A stretch of 64,000 nt of DNA from Austropuccinia psidii. Lineage: Eukaryota > Basidiomycota > Pucciniomycetes > Pucciniales > Sphaerophragmiaceae. This document shows, piece by piece, positions 47,477 through 59,699 of this stretch. A model generated the notes under the pieces. The model was not told where the DNA came from. It saw nothing but the letters and a program-made list of their open reading frames with translations, and searched no databases. Position 1 is the first letter of the stretch. Every line of letters starts with the position of its first letter. The translations under genes and the position numbers were made by a program. The stretch lies in NCBI GenBank assembly GCA_023105745.1, contig JALGQZ010000013.1, forward strand, positions 625,001 to 689,000, read 5' to 3'.

Positions 47477-50400
47477 TCAAACTCTTGAGGTATTTGGACC
47501 AGGCTTGTCTGGATACAATGAGTGGAAGTCCTTGACAAGATCTGGTGAGTTGGTAAGGTTTGAAGCTAGTTTCCAAGTGGTTCTTTCTGGGTCTTCACTG
47601 AATCCTTTACACTCTACAAGATACCATAATTTACCTCTTTTGAGTTTTGAGTCCAGAACCTGAGCCACTTCCCATTCTTCTTGCTGCTCCACTAAAACTG
47701 GTGGTGGCGGCAATTGATGACGATTTGGGATAGTTGAATTCTTGACTGGTTCTAATAAGGACACATGGAATACAGGGTGAACTTTCTTCCATTGCTGAGG
47801 CAACTTGAGGTGATATGCATGACTGCCAATCTTCTTCAGAACTTCAAAAGGTCCCAACCATCTTTCTGATAATTTCTTGGTGGGTCTTGTTGTCTTGATG
47901 TTCTTGGAAGCTAGCCATACTTTGTACCCAGGTTGGAAATCAGGTGGAATTGCTCTATTTCTATCTGCATACTTCTTGAATCTCCTTATTGCTGACTCTA
48001 ATTCTTCTTTGACAACTTTCTGTACTGATTGGAGTTTTGTTGATAACTTCCCAGCAGGTGAGTCTTGAGAAATATGGATTGAGTCAAAGCTGGGATTTCT
48101 TCCATAAATGGTGAAAAAAGGTGATTGCTTGGTTGATTAATGTTCTGCATTATTATAGGCAAATTCAGCCAGAGGGAGCCAGGTGTACCAGTCATCTTGA
48201 TGATAGCTGACATACATCCAAAGGTACTGTTCTAGTATCTGATTTACCCTCTCTGTCTGTCCATCTATTTCAGGATGAAAGGCAGTTGAAAGATCTCTTG
48301 ATATCTTGAGCTGCTGACACAATTGAGTCCAAAATGATGAAACAAATAAGGATCCTCTATCACTGACAATACTGACTGGAAGTCCATGCTTGGAAAATAC
48401 ATGACTAATGAAGATTTGAGCTAAATCCAGAGCAGTGATTGTGCCATAAGTTGGAATGAAGATTGCCATTTTTGAGAATCTGTCCACAACTACTAAGATT
48501 GAATCAAAGTTGTTTGACAGTGGCAATTGAGTGATGAAGTCCATTGATAATGAATTCCAAGGACCAGACAGAATTGAAAGAGGCTTGAGTAATCCAAACT
48601 TCTTGTGATGAATGTTCTTGTTTCTTGAACATTGCTGACATGAGGACACATAGTCCTTAATGAATTGATTCATGCCAGCCCAATAAAAATCCCTCTTGGT
48701 GAGCTTGAGGGTCTTCTCCTGGCCAGGATGGCCAGCCAATGGTGAGTCATGACACTTTTGAAGAATATTGAGTTGAAGTTCTTCATTGCTTGGGATTACC
48801 ACTCTATCTTTGAATAATAATAACTTGGCTTGAGGTTCAAGAGAATAATCTGGAACTGATTCACCTCTGGCTAGTTGCTTGAGTATTTCTTTATAGTCTT
48901 TGTCTTGCCATACTTCTTTTTGAATCTTGTCCACTAAATCTGAGAAAATTTCCACTTTGATTGAGAAGAATCTTGACTCTTGAATTCCATCTTGCGTAAG
49001 TACTTGATGAAAATTTTGAGGATTCTTGCTGATGAAGTACACCCCCCTCTCTGGGTACACGTCGTCCCGACGTGACAAGGCATCTGGTAAAGTGGCCAGC
49101 CTGCCTGGGCGGTAAGTGATAGTGAAATGAAATTCTGAGAGAAATTCAGCCCAACGGGCCTGACGACGAGTAAGAACTTTGGAAGACATGAAATACTGCA
49201 AGGAAGAGTGGTCTGTCAAGACCTCAAAAGGATTGGAAAGAGAAAGAAGAAATTCCCTCCAGCGCTTGAGAGCCCAAACTATGCCAAGGAGTTCCTTGTC
49301 ATGAATTTCATAGTTGAGTTCAGCTGGTGAGAGCTTGTGACTATCAAACGCAATGGGATGCTTTCCAGAGTCATTCACCTGACTCAGTACGGTGCCCAAT
49401 GCATAATCAGAAGCATCAGTCTCTACAATAGTAGGTAGAGATGGATTGAAATGGGATAAGATAGGAGCAGAGGTGAAAGCTTCTTTGAGTGCTTGAAACT
49501 GACTAAGAGCTTCCTCATTGAAGATGAAAGGAGAATCTTTTTTGAGAAGGGAAGTGAGAGAAGTGATTTTTTTGGAATAATTTTTAATGAAACGCCGATA
49601 AAAATTGGCAAAGCCAAGAAAGGATTGAAGAGCCTTGATGTTTTTGGGCTGAGGCCAATTGAGGATTTGCTGAACTTTTTAAGAATCCATCTTGAGGCCA
49701 TCACTTGAAACAACATAGCCCAAGTATTCCACACTTGAGGCATGGAATACACACTTGGAGGCTTTGGCAAACAGATTATTGTCCCTCAGTCTTTGGAGGA
49801 CAGAGGCCACATGTTTGACATGTTCCTCCTCAGAACTGGAAAAGACCATAATATCATCTAGATAAACCACAACAAACACATCCAAAAAATCTGCAAAGAT
49901 ATCATTTACTAGATTTTGGAAAGAAGCAGGAGCATTGGTCAAACCAAATGGCATGACCAAATACTCATAACTACCATATTTGGTTCTAAAGGCAGTTAAG
50001 TGCTCATCCCCCTCTTTGATTCTCAGAAGGTTATATGCACCACGCAAATCTATCTTGGAGAAGATAGTGGAACCGTTGAATACGGTAAGAAGCTGGTTCA
50101 TAGGAGGAACAGGGTATCTGTTCTTCCTAGTGACAGCATTGAGTTTGTGGTAGTCAACACACAAACGAAGACCTCCATCCTTTTTCTTGACAAAAAGGAC
50201 AGGTGCTCCTGTTGAAGAGGAGCTTGGTCTAATGAAACCTTTCTCTACATTCTCTGAAATGTAGGCCCGCAGTGTTTCTGACTCTTGATTTGATAATGAG
50301 TAGATAACACCAATTGGAGGTAGAAGACCCTCCAATTCAATATGGTGATCACAGGCGCGGTGTGGAGGAAGTTTCTCTGCTTTCACCTTGGAGAATACAT

Positions 50401-51161
50401 CCAAATATTGGTGATAAGCAGGAGGAACAACCTTCAACACAGTTTTGATTTCTTCTGGCTCTTCCTCCTCATCCCACTGCTCCTCCAGGGATGCATGAAA
50501 AGATAAGGGAGGAAGGTCCATATCCCCTTGAAAGAGATGAAGTGAAGATATGGCTACATCTTCTCCAACATCCTTCATCTCTTGATTGAAGTAATGACTG
50601 AGAGGGAATAATGGAAGGGATATGGACAGAAGAAGGAAGGGAAGGTGTCTTAAGTTCACCGACCAGAGCAACACTGTTGACAGCAGTGGCTAAGTCATTA
50701 CTATCAGAAGGAATAATACCACTAGAATCCTTATGATTAGAATCATAGGTGATCAATCCATTTTTCCAATCAATAATGGGATTAAAATGGTAAAGGAAAT
50801 CATAGCCCAATATCAGGTCTTCTCCCTTGGGTGAATCTATGATAAAGAAGTCCCATTCAAAGCTTGGGAAGGAAGGCAAGTCAACTACCCACTTGGTATA
50901 ATGGGTGATGAACAAGGCAGGGGATTCATTAGAATCCAAAATGAAAAGAGGAATCTTTTCAGAGAGCTCTGACAGAGTCAATGAGTACTTGAGAACAAAA
51001 TTCTTTGCAATAAAAGAGTTTGTAGCACCAGAATCAATGAGAATACTATAAAAAATATCAGAGACAGAAGAAAAAATAAGAAATTTTAAAGATTTCTTGA
51101 CACTAGTATTCAGAGTGCACAAGTGTGCTCTTGAAGGAAATAAGTGAGAACCATTGAACAC
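47477..51161 (-). pseudogene. Gypsy-2 pol: protease, RT, RNase H, integrase, chromodomain (broken)
   Basis: Protease LIDSGATNSF near 51020-51050. RT spans about 50650-49680 with YLDD at 49853-49864. RNase H has TDHSSLQ and LPDALSRRD. The integrase HHCC finger ends SCQQCSRNK, and the core has MDFITQLP, SDRGSLF and TERVNQ. A C-terminal chromodomain, WYLVECKGF, is near 47600. Lesions: a frame change between protease and RT (around 50620-50650), TAA at 49679-49681 after KMDS, and TAA at 48137-48139 after NNAEH. In the chromodomain the usual WKGF is CKGF and TWEP is TWKL, so ligand binding is doubtful. From memory of intact copies, both stops replace serine codons. Catalytic residues themselves look conserved, so decay is recent. 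Confidence 0.93.
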
Positions 51162-51175
51162 ATCATGATTCCCAC

Positions 51176-52537
51176 TCAGGCTTTTCCCTGCTTGCTAGGG
51201 AAGCCTCTTGATGATGACCCAGGCTTGTTCTGAGGTCTCTTGAAGCATTTTTCAATTGGGTGCTTTCCACCACAATAAGTACACAACCCCTCTTTAATCC
51301 TCCTCTCCTTTTCAGAACCAATTAATTTATTGTCCTTATTGAGGAGAGCAGCATGGGGCTTGTCCTTTGAAGCTTGAAATTACTTTCCCTTCTTGTTCTT
51401 CTTCTTGTGAGACCTATTTGAAGATGAGTTTTGAGGAGGCCTAGATTGATTGGATCCAATGACTGGAGGCTTCTTCTCTTTATTTCCACCCTTTTCTTTT
51501 TTCCTCTCATGATATCTTGTGTCTAATTCTAAAGTGACATCCATAAGTTCTTGAAGAGTATCAAACGTTCCAGGGTGAGAAGCCAACTGATCCAATAATC
51601 TTGATGCCAATCCTCTTCTGTAAGCATGGATATAAGCTCTTTCCCCCCAATCTCCAATTCTTGACATTAAGCTTCTGAAATCTGCAATGTACAAGGAAAC
51701 ATGACCACTCTCCTTCATCCTCAAGTTGTCCAACTCTTGTTCAGCTTTCCTGACTTCATTGGGGTCACCAAACAGAGTGAATAATTGAGATTCAAATAAT
51801 GGCCAATTATTGAGGAGGTAGGAAGGGTCTTCATTGGAAATATTTGAGAGATAGGGTTCAATCCACTTTCCAGCTCTACCAGTGAGAAAAGAAGTTGAGT
51901 AAAGAACTTTCTTCCTGTCAGAGAAGAAATTTGCTGGATCATTATGGAAGATTAATTGACAGGATTGGATAAATCCTCTCAATTTATGAGCTTGAGTACC
52001 ATCAAAAGAATCAGGTGCCTTCATGGATGGGGTCTTGAAAGCAGGGGCTTTTGAATTGTCCCTGGGAGCAACTGCTTGAGTGAGTTGCCCCATGAATTGA
52101 GTCATCTGCTCCATCATCTTGAGGAGACTTGGATCAGTTTGAGAGACAAGAGGTTGACTAGAAAGGGCTAGATTAGAACCCTGAGGCACCTCTGGAGCAT
52201 TTGCCAAGGCATCTGCCACTTCAGTTTCCCCAGAATCTTCCTCTTCCACAGACTCTTCCCCCTCTTCATCTTCAACTTCCCCTTGTCTTGCTCTTTCACC
52301 TTCAGACATGCCAGGGTAGCCACCCAAAAGTCCAGAGAAAGATCTTGATCTTCTATATTTCATTCCACCTCTTCTTGAGGGTGCTGCTCCTTCCATTGGT
52401 GGTCCTCTGTCCAAATTTGCACACAGTTGATGAACTGATGGTGTGCGGTCAAGAGGAGCCCTTGCTGTAGGAGTGAAAACAGCTTGAATTCTTTGGGATC
52501 TAGTATTTTTGGCTGGGGGACTATGCTGAACTGGTAT
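51176..52537 (-). pseudogene. Gypsy-2 gag (start lost, internal stop)
   Basis: Capsid-type Gag: a PVQHSPPA N-terminus, an acidic E/D-rich stretch, then the retrotransposon Gag core with FDGTQAHKLRGFIQSC, ADFRSLMSRIGDW and LELDTRYHERK, a basic tail, and a CCHC zinc knuckle CTYCGGKHPIEKC. At the position where intact relatives (from memory) begin with Met, this copy has ATA (52535-52537); the frame is open upstream but without ATG. A TAA at 51380-51382 cuts off the zinc knuckle, which continues in the same frame to TGA at 51176. The truncated protein would lack the nucleocapsid part. Confidence 0.92.
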
Positions 52538-52639
52538 TTTGAATAAAATGAAATAAAACTTGATGATACTTTGAATAAAATAAGGCTTGACCAAAACAAT
52601 CAAATGAGAATCTTGATGAACTTGAGAAATCAATCAATA

Positions 52640-52990
52640 GTCTTGAAGTGAATCAATATGAATAGATCTTGAAGAGTGAAGATGACAAAGTCAAGTTCTT
52701 ATGAACAATCAATTTCAATCAATAAGTCAAATCAAGTCAATCAAAATCAAATCAATTAAGTCTTGAGGGTTTCAATCAATATCTTCAAAAATCAATTCAA
52801 TTTTCTTGAGGAATCAAATTCAAATCAATAAATCAAATCAAATCTTGAGGATAAATCAGCTATCTTGAGGAATCAAATCAAGTCAATCAATCAAATCAAT
52901 CAAAGTCAAATCAAAGTCTTGAGGTGAAATCAATGTCTTGAGGAATCAATCAATAAGTTTGAGAAATTTCAAAACCCAAATCACTGAATA
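52640..52990 (-). repeat. Degenerate TTGATT / CCTCAAGA repeats in Gypsy-2 leader
   Basis: On the plus strand the leader is built of many variants of AATCAAATCAAGTC and TCTTGAGG. In about 350 bases I see no ATG on the element's sense (minus) strand, although ATGs do occur nearer the LTR (53.15-53.22 kb). The low-complexity, ATG-free tract directly before gag may ease ribosome scanning. Confidence 0.75.
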
Positions 52991-53284
52991 CCCCAAATCA
53001 ATAAAAATCCCTGAATGATGAATCAATTAACCCAAATAATTCCACTCAAATAACCTGATAAAACCTGAATTCAGACAAAAAGAGAAATGAGAGTGATGAA
53101 GAATAAAATGGAATGGTCAGCAGAATTTTGAAATGAGAGAAAGAATCAATTTTCATTTTGAATGAGATGAAAATTGATGAGAGAGAAAAAATCATAGAAA
53201 ATCATAAAAAGGTCATAATTGAAGAATGAGAGAAATGAATAAAATGAATAAAAGAAAGAATCAAATATGAGTTAATTAATTTAA

Positions 53285-54044
53285 TGTCACAGGGGCTCTT
53301 CGAAGTGAAGAGGGCCTGGCACTCAGTAAACTGGGACTCACTTATGGAGGGCTCAAAGATATGGTAAGAAGGAGTACACTGAAGAGTGTTAAAGATAAAT
53401 TGCTAAAAGAATAAATATAAGAAAAGAAGCAACAAGAGTAAGAGTAAGAAATAGAAGATCCAACCACAAACAAGTCCAAGTCCACTGTTTCAACCTGTCA
53501 GAATGGAAAGAGAAGGGTTAATAAGGATATGGCCACCCAACTCATACTGTACAGGCGAAGAGAGAAAAGGCAAAGACTCACTTAAAATTAAATAATTATA
53601 ATACCCAATTATAAGGATAAGAATAATTATAAAATAATAAATAACTAAATTAATTAACTGGGGAAAAGTCCCCAGGGGGGAGAAAGAGGGGCTGGTATAT
53701 GTGACAATCACCAGCCCTGATCCAGAGGAAGAATTTTCATGAGAGTAATTGATGATTGAATTGAGTCTGGCCAATACAGGTCCTGTACAGCTGTACAGAA
53801 CCTGTACAAGAGGTGTGGTGTATTTGAGTGATCATACAGTTCCATATTGGTGTATTGAAACTGTATTGGGTGAATCCAACCTGTACAGGTATTGACAGGC
53901 TGTATTGATGTACCAAGCTGTATGCATGTTTCAGAATGAAGATTGCTGAAACTGAATGCTGATGCAGATACTGGATTTGCTGGTTTGGGGTGTTTGAGTG
54001 GGTGTATGAATGAATACCCTTACCCCTGATGGATGGTTGTTACA
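53285..54044 (-). repeat. 5' LTR of Gypsy-2
   Basis: 760 bp. It contains a dense series of CTGTAC, CTGTAT and AATACAG variants at about 53771-53925, including CTGTACAGCTGTACAG. This copy keeps the 19 bp missing from the 3' LTR. Confidence 0.96.
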
Positions 54045-54139
54045 GCATGACTTATGAGTTATGAATAATTCAAAATTTATTTTTAAGATAATTGTGGCCT
54101 ATTTGGGTATGTAAAATATACCTCAAGTATCACAAATTC

Positions 54140-56577
54140 TCTCATCTCTTTTCAAATAGATAATAATTAACTGGTATATTTTGAGGTGTTTATTTTGAAA
54201 AATATATAGAGATTTAATGTTTTCAATAATAATAATTAAAATTCTAATAAAATCTATATAATAATATAGGAATAATATATTTTAATAAAAACATTTTCTA
54301 TCAAAAAAAAAAATTAATACAAATAAATTAATACTTTATAATATAATATTAATTTAACAATAATATTAGAAAAAAATATTTTTATTAAGAAAAATAATTT
54401 AATTAAATTATATTATTTTAACTTTTATAATATTTATAATGAGTATAATTTAAAAAAAAAAGGAAATAAACTAATATAATCTTAAAATTAATAATTTTGT
54501 AAATTTTTATTCTTTTAATAAAATAATATAAAACTAAATAAAATTAATATAATATTTCATTAATTAAATTATTTTAATCTTTTTTTTTTTTTTTTTGATT
54601 TATTAAAGTTTTAAGATAATTTCTTTCAAATTTGATAATAGAAATTTTTTATTTTTTTTAATAAATTTTGTTTTTTTTTGTGATAAAAACTTGAAAAAAA
54701 AAAAAAAAAAAAAAAAAAGGAATATAAAATAGTACATTTGATAACATTAAGTTTTCAAAATAAGTTAAGATATTTATTTTATTAGATGTGTAATGGATTT
54801 AATTTTTAAAAATTGGGTCACATATTTAATATTTAATATTGGGAAGGTAATAAAATATAAAGGACTTTAAGATGTTTCCAAATAAATTATTAAAATTCTT
54901 TATAAACAAATGATTAAGTTAGTTTAATAATTTCAAAAAAAAAAAAAAAAAGTTTATAATTAACACAATATTATTAATAGGTTCCCACAAGTACATGATT
55001 AAAATGGAATGAATAGGAAAGAAAATTCATTTTAAAAACTTCAAGTAATTTTGGGGCTATTTATGGTTCCCATATTCCCATTATATCAAAATTCCAAGAT
55101 GAATGAAAGACTTAGGTGAACCAAAAAAGTGTTACACTAATTTTTTCTTTACTTTGTGGTTGATGAGGTATGGAATTTTTTTTTTAATTTGAGTGTTTTT
55201 TTTGAGTTTATCCAAAAATCTTAATATATCTGTTTTTTTTTATATTTAGTTTTTTGGGGGGCCTTTCTGGGTCCCTAAATGATAGTTTTTTTTTTTCTAA
55301 ATCTTAACTTTGAAGTTATTTTATCAAAAACAAATTATACCAAGATTCCAAATGAATTATAAATTGATTTGTGAGTCTTCTGATCCTTTTGATGTATGGA
55401 TTTTATTACCTATCTTATTACCAAAAAAACCAAATGAAGTCAAATTAAACTTTATAAATTCTTTTAAAAATTAATTTTTCTCTGGCCAAATTTGATTCTG
55501 TATTATATTTAATGATTAATACTACATAATGATGGTGGACCACATTTTTAAAACTCAAAAATATATTCCAAAAACCTTTAAGACTACAATTTTATAAGCC
55601 TAATATTGCACAAAAATCACCATGAGAAAATTGGCTACACCTTACAACAGGTGTTGAATTTAGAAAAATAGGTTAAAAACAGATTATTCTGAGCTTGAGC
55701 ATGTACTTTGAACTAAGTTAAAACCAGAAATTCATTGTTTTGTGATATTCCAAATCATTCTCAGCAACTAAAATTTTATTTAACTTTTCATTTCCTTTAT
55801 CCTTTTCTTATTTCATTAAGTTTAAGATATTTTATTATTATTTTTCTTATTCTACATAAAATTTGATATTTATAAAGTATAATTTCATATTCTTTATAAT
55901 ATTAATTTTACTTAAATTTAAATCTAAGATTTAAGCTCAGATATATATTTTTAATATAGAAAATAGTTTATATTTTTCTTTTTAATTCCCTTAGATATAA
56001 AAAAACTATGTTTATATTTAATTAAAGATTTTTATTAACCTTTATAAATATATTATTATAAAATAAATTTTATCAAATTTTATAAATTAAAATTAATTTC
56101 TTATAAAAAAATAATACTATTTTATATAAAATTTCAAAAAAAATAAAAATAAAAATAATTAATTTCTAATTATATATATATTTCTTTTTCTTTTTTTAAA
56201 AAAAAAAAAAAAAATGAGGATTGATTTCAATTTTTACTAAATTTAAAATTAGGATTTATTAATGATATAATTTTTATTATTATTATTATTACTTCTTTTA
56301 TCATAATCATCTTTTTTTTTTTTTTTTTTTCTTAATTTTGAATTTTAATTTTAATTTATTATAATTTCATTTTTTTTTTTTTTTAATTATAATTATTTAA
56401 AATTATTTAAAAATTTTGAATTTTTTTTTTTTTTTTTTTTTCTTTTTTTTTTTTTGAATTTTAAAACTTTGTTTTTTTCTTAAATTTAAAATTATTTTAA
56501 TTTAATTTAATTTAATATTTTTTTTTTTTTTTTTTATAATAACTTTAAAAGAAAAAAAAAAAAATTTAAGTAAAAGG

Positions 56578-56610
<33 letters not shown>

Positions 56611-58152
56611 AATAACCTATTAATTTAATATTTTGAAAAAAAAAAATTAATTAAATTAAATTGAATTAATTTTATAAAAAAATAGTTTTTTTTAAAAAAA
56701 AAATAGTATTTTAATTATTAAAATTATTAAAAATTAAAATTAATAATAAAAAACTATAATAATTTTTTTTTTTTTACTTTAATAGGATATTAAATATTTT
56801 TATAATTCTTAAGACAAAAAAAAAAAAATTAAATAAATAAAAATAAAAATTATTAAAAAAGACTTCTTTTAAAAAAAATGTTTTTTTTTGAATAAATGAT
56901 AAATTTAATGAAGTGAATATTTAACCTCTCTTTTTTATAAATTTTTTGGTTCAATATAATTATTCATTTCAAAATTTATTTTAAATTTCTTTTCTTTATA
57001 TTCTGAGTAAAATAAAAAATTATTTTGATGAATTATCTTCATATTTTTTGATATATTTTACTTAAATTTAATTTAAATGAATAATTTAAAACTACTTTTT
57101 TGTCAAAGCTCAAAGTTTTTTTTAGAGTACAATAAGACATTAAGGTTCCTATTTAATAAATATTATCAAGTTTTTTTAGATTCAATTTAATAATTCAAAT
57201 GAAAGAGTTTATTGTAAAATCAATTTTATTATAGAAAATCTTTCCCAAAAATTAAATTTTCTTGAAAAATAAAATAAAAATAAACTAAAACTAATTATTT
57301 TTTAGTTATGTTAAAGAGTACATAAAAGGATATTTATAAAAAAAAAAAAGAAATCAAGATTTGAATATTTCAGTTAAATATTAAGATTTTCAAGAATATC
57401 AATTAAAAATTAAATTCTTTTTAATTTAATCTTAAACACAAAGATTATTATTTTTTTTAAATATCAAAATAATTTATTTTATTAGAAATATTTTAAATGA
57501 TATTATGAGATCTTTTGTTGAAATATAAATACTTATAAATATAAATTTAACTAGAAAAAAAAACTCTTTTTTTTTATATTTTAAGTAATTTTTAATAGTT
57601 ATACTGAATTTCTTTAGGAAATAATTTCAAATATTTTTTAAATTCAAAAGGATTTTTTTTCATAATTCATATTTTAATTATTTTAATATTCCTTTTAAAT
57701 AATATCTATTTATTCTCTCCAAAGAATTTGACTCAAATTTTTACTTTAAGTTTCTTATTAATTATTAATACAAAAGATTTATGTAAACAGATTTTCCTAT
57801 ATTATATTTTTCAGTTATATAAATAATATTAATACACAATTTAATTAACTTAAGCCTATTAATAGCATTTAATATAAATATCATTAATTTCTTTTTCTTA
57901 TTATAAGTAGCTGAAATTAACTTTTAATCTTTCAAAAAAAAAAAATTCTGAAAAATAAATTCTGAGAAAAAAAATAAATATAAAATTGTAACACTTCTAT
58001 CTTTTAAATCAAATTACATCAATATAAATAAGATAAATTCTTGCATTTATTAAAAAAAATAATATTAATTTAGTTTTTTTTTTTCTTATATTAAGGAAAA
58101 ATTCAAACTTTTTTTAAGATTTATATAATTTAAATAAATTTCTTTCATTCTA

Positions 58153-58184
<32 letters not shown>

Positions 58185-59699
58185 AGATTTATTAAATAGA
58201 AATTTTTAAATTAATTTCTTAATTAATTTTTATTCAAATGAGTTTCTTTCTTTTTTTTTTAATATATTTAAGTTAAGAGTATTATTTTTTGAAGATAATT
58301 ATTAAATTAATTATAAGATTTCTCAATTTTTTTTTTAATTAAAGAAAATATTTGAATTTCAATTCATCCTAATATTTAATTATAAGCTTAAAATACAAAA
58401 AAAAAAATTATATAATATGAAAGAAAATAATTGAAGGAAGAATTATTTGTTAAACCAATTTAAATGAATAATATTTAGCTGATAAGATTTCATCAAAAAG
58501 TGTGATATTAAACCTATGGATAAATTTAAATAAGCTCCCCTCAAATTTCAAATGAAAAATTGGTTTGTTTGTTTTTTTGACAGATAATATCTAATATTTA
58601 GCTAAAACAAAAAAAAGAGCTAAGGAATACTCATTTATTGGCTTTCTAAGCCTTATTTTCTTTTTTAAAATTTAAAATCTAAAAAAAATAAAAAATAATT
58701 TCAATTAACTCAAATATATTTTGGTTTATTTGATTCTTGAATAATTTTTTTTCACAAAAAAAAAAACAATAAATTAAACTTTTTAATTTATTTTAATATG
58801 AAAAAAAAAAGATTTATATAAATAAATAATTTGAAAGAAAATCTTTTTCATTAGTAAAAAAAAAAATATTTGAGAAATGGATATCATCTTTATTTTTATG
58901 ATTCAAAGTTATTCTAAGATTTAAAAATATTCAAAATCTTAAAATTTATTTAGGAGGAAATTTAGATTAAAATAAAATAAAAAATTCTTAAAATTAGAAA
59001 TGAAAAAAAAAAAAAACATAAAATCTTATTTTAATTTTTAAAAAATATTTTATATATAAGTTATTAAATCTATTAATAGGAATTTCTTAGATTAAATTCC
59101 TTGAAAGATTTCTCAAGAATATAATATTTTTTAATAAAGCTCTTTTAAAAAAATACTTTATGTTTAATTTTTAAATTAATTTTATTTTTCATTAGAGGGA
59201 ATAATTGAAAGATATATTTAAAATTTCCATAAATAATTTTAAAATGTAGAGTTTTAATAATAAATTGATGTTGAAAATCTTTTAAATTTTAAAAGAAAGG
59301 CTTTAATTATTAAAAATTTATCTTATTTAAGTAAATTTATTTTAAAAAATGAATAAATCTTTAATTCTTATAAAACTTTTTAATCATTTTCTCATAATTG
59401 GAATCAAAAAGTTATTTTTAATCTTCATTCAGAATTTAAAAAATAAAATTAAAAAATTCAAATAAAATTTTTTATTAAAAATTTACTATTAATTTAAAAA
59501 TTTATATTTTTTAAAATTAAATAATTGATTGAATCGAATTGAATTTATTTTAATTTAGAAATCTCATTTAAAAATCTTGATTCTCCCACCTAGTCCTAAC
59601 GATTAATAAAATTTCAAAAATTAAAATTATGAATTAAATTAAATTAAATTATTTTTATTTTTATTTTTATTTTCATTTTTAAAATTTTAAAAAAAAATA
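54140..59699. other. Extremely AT-rich, homopolymer-laden intergenic region
   Basis: About 5.5 kb made almost entirely of A and T, with many A or T runs of 10-28 bases (for example poly-A near 54692-54718 and poly-T near 56400-56450). No open frame, repeat family or relic element was recognised. It abuts the PP2C gene on one side and the split solo LTR on the other. It differs in texture from the TE-derived DNA elsewhere in the window. Confidence 0.75.

Larger units (their letters stand above)
43917..54044 (-). mobile_element. Gypsy-2: Ty3/Gypsy element with an antisense accessory gene
   Basis: 10128 bp on the minus strand, flanked by GCATG (43912-43916 and 54045-54049). LTRs are 760 bp (5') and 741 bp (3'), start TGTAACAACC and end CTGTGACA, and differ by about four substitutions and one 19-bp gap, so the insertion is young. 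Order on the minus strand: 5' LTR, repetitive leader, gag, pol (protease, RT, RNase H, integrase, chromodomain), a spacer, an opposite-strand two-exon gene, polypurine tract, 3' LTR. gag and pol carry several lesions, so this copy probably moved using proteins from other copies. I recall near-identical Gag and Pol from A. psidii predictions. I see no tRNA-type primer site starting with TGG next to the 5' LTR. Confidence 0.97.
42095..54134 (-). mobile_element. Solo LTR of the 2-kb family, split by Gypsy-2
   Basis: Minus-strand LTR starting TGTGATACTTGAGGTAT (plus-strand 54134 leftward) and ending AATCTCACA (42095), flanked by the duplication AATTC (42090-42094 and 54135-54139). Gypsy-2 (43917-54044) with one copy of its GCATG duplication lies inside; without it the LTR is 1907 bp. 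The first 85 bases lie at 54050-54134 and the remainder at 42095-43916. The block GGCCACAATTATCTT on the far side of Gypsy-2 matches the start of the copy at 32745, confirming that the two halves belong together. Confidence 0.85.
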
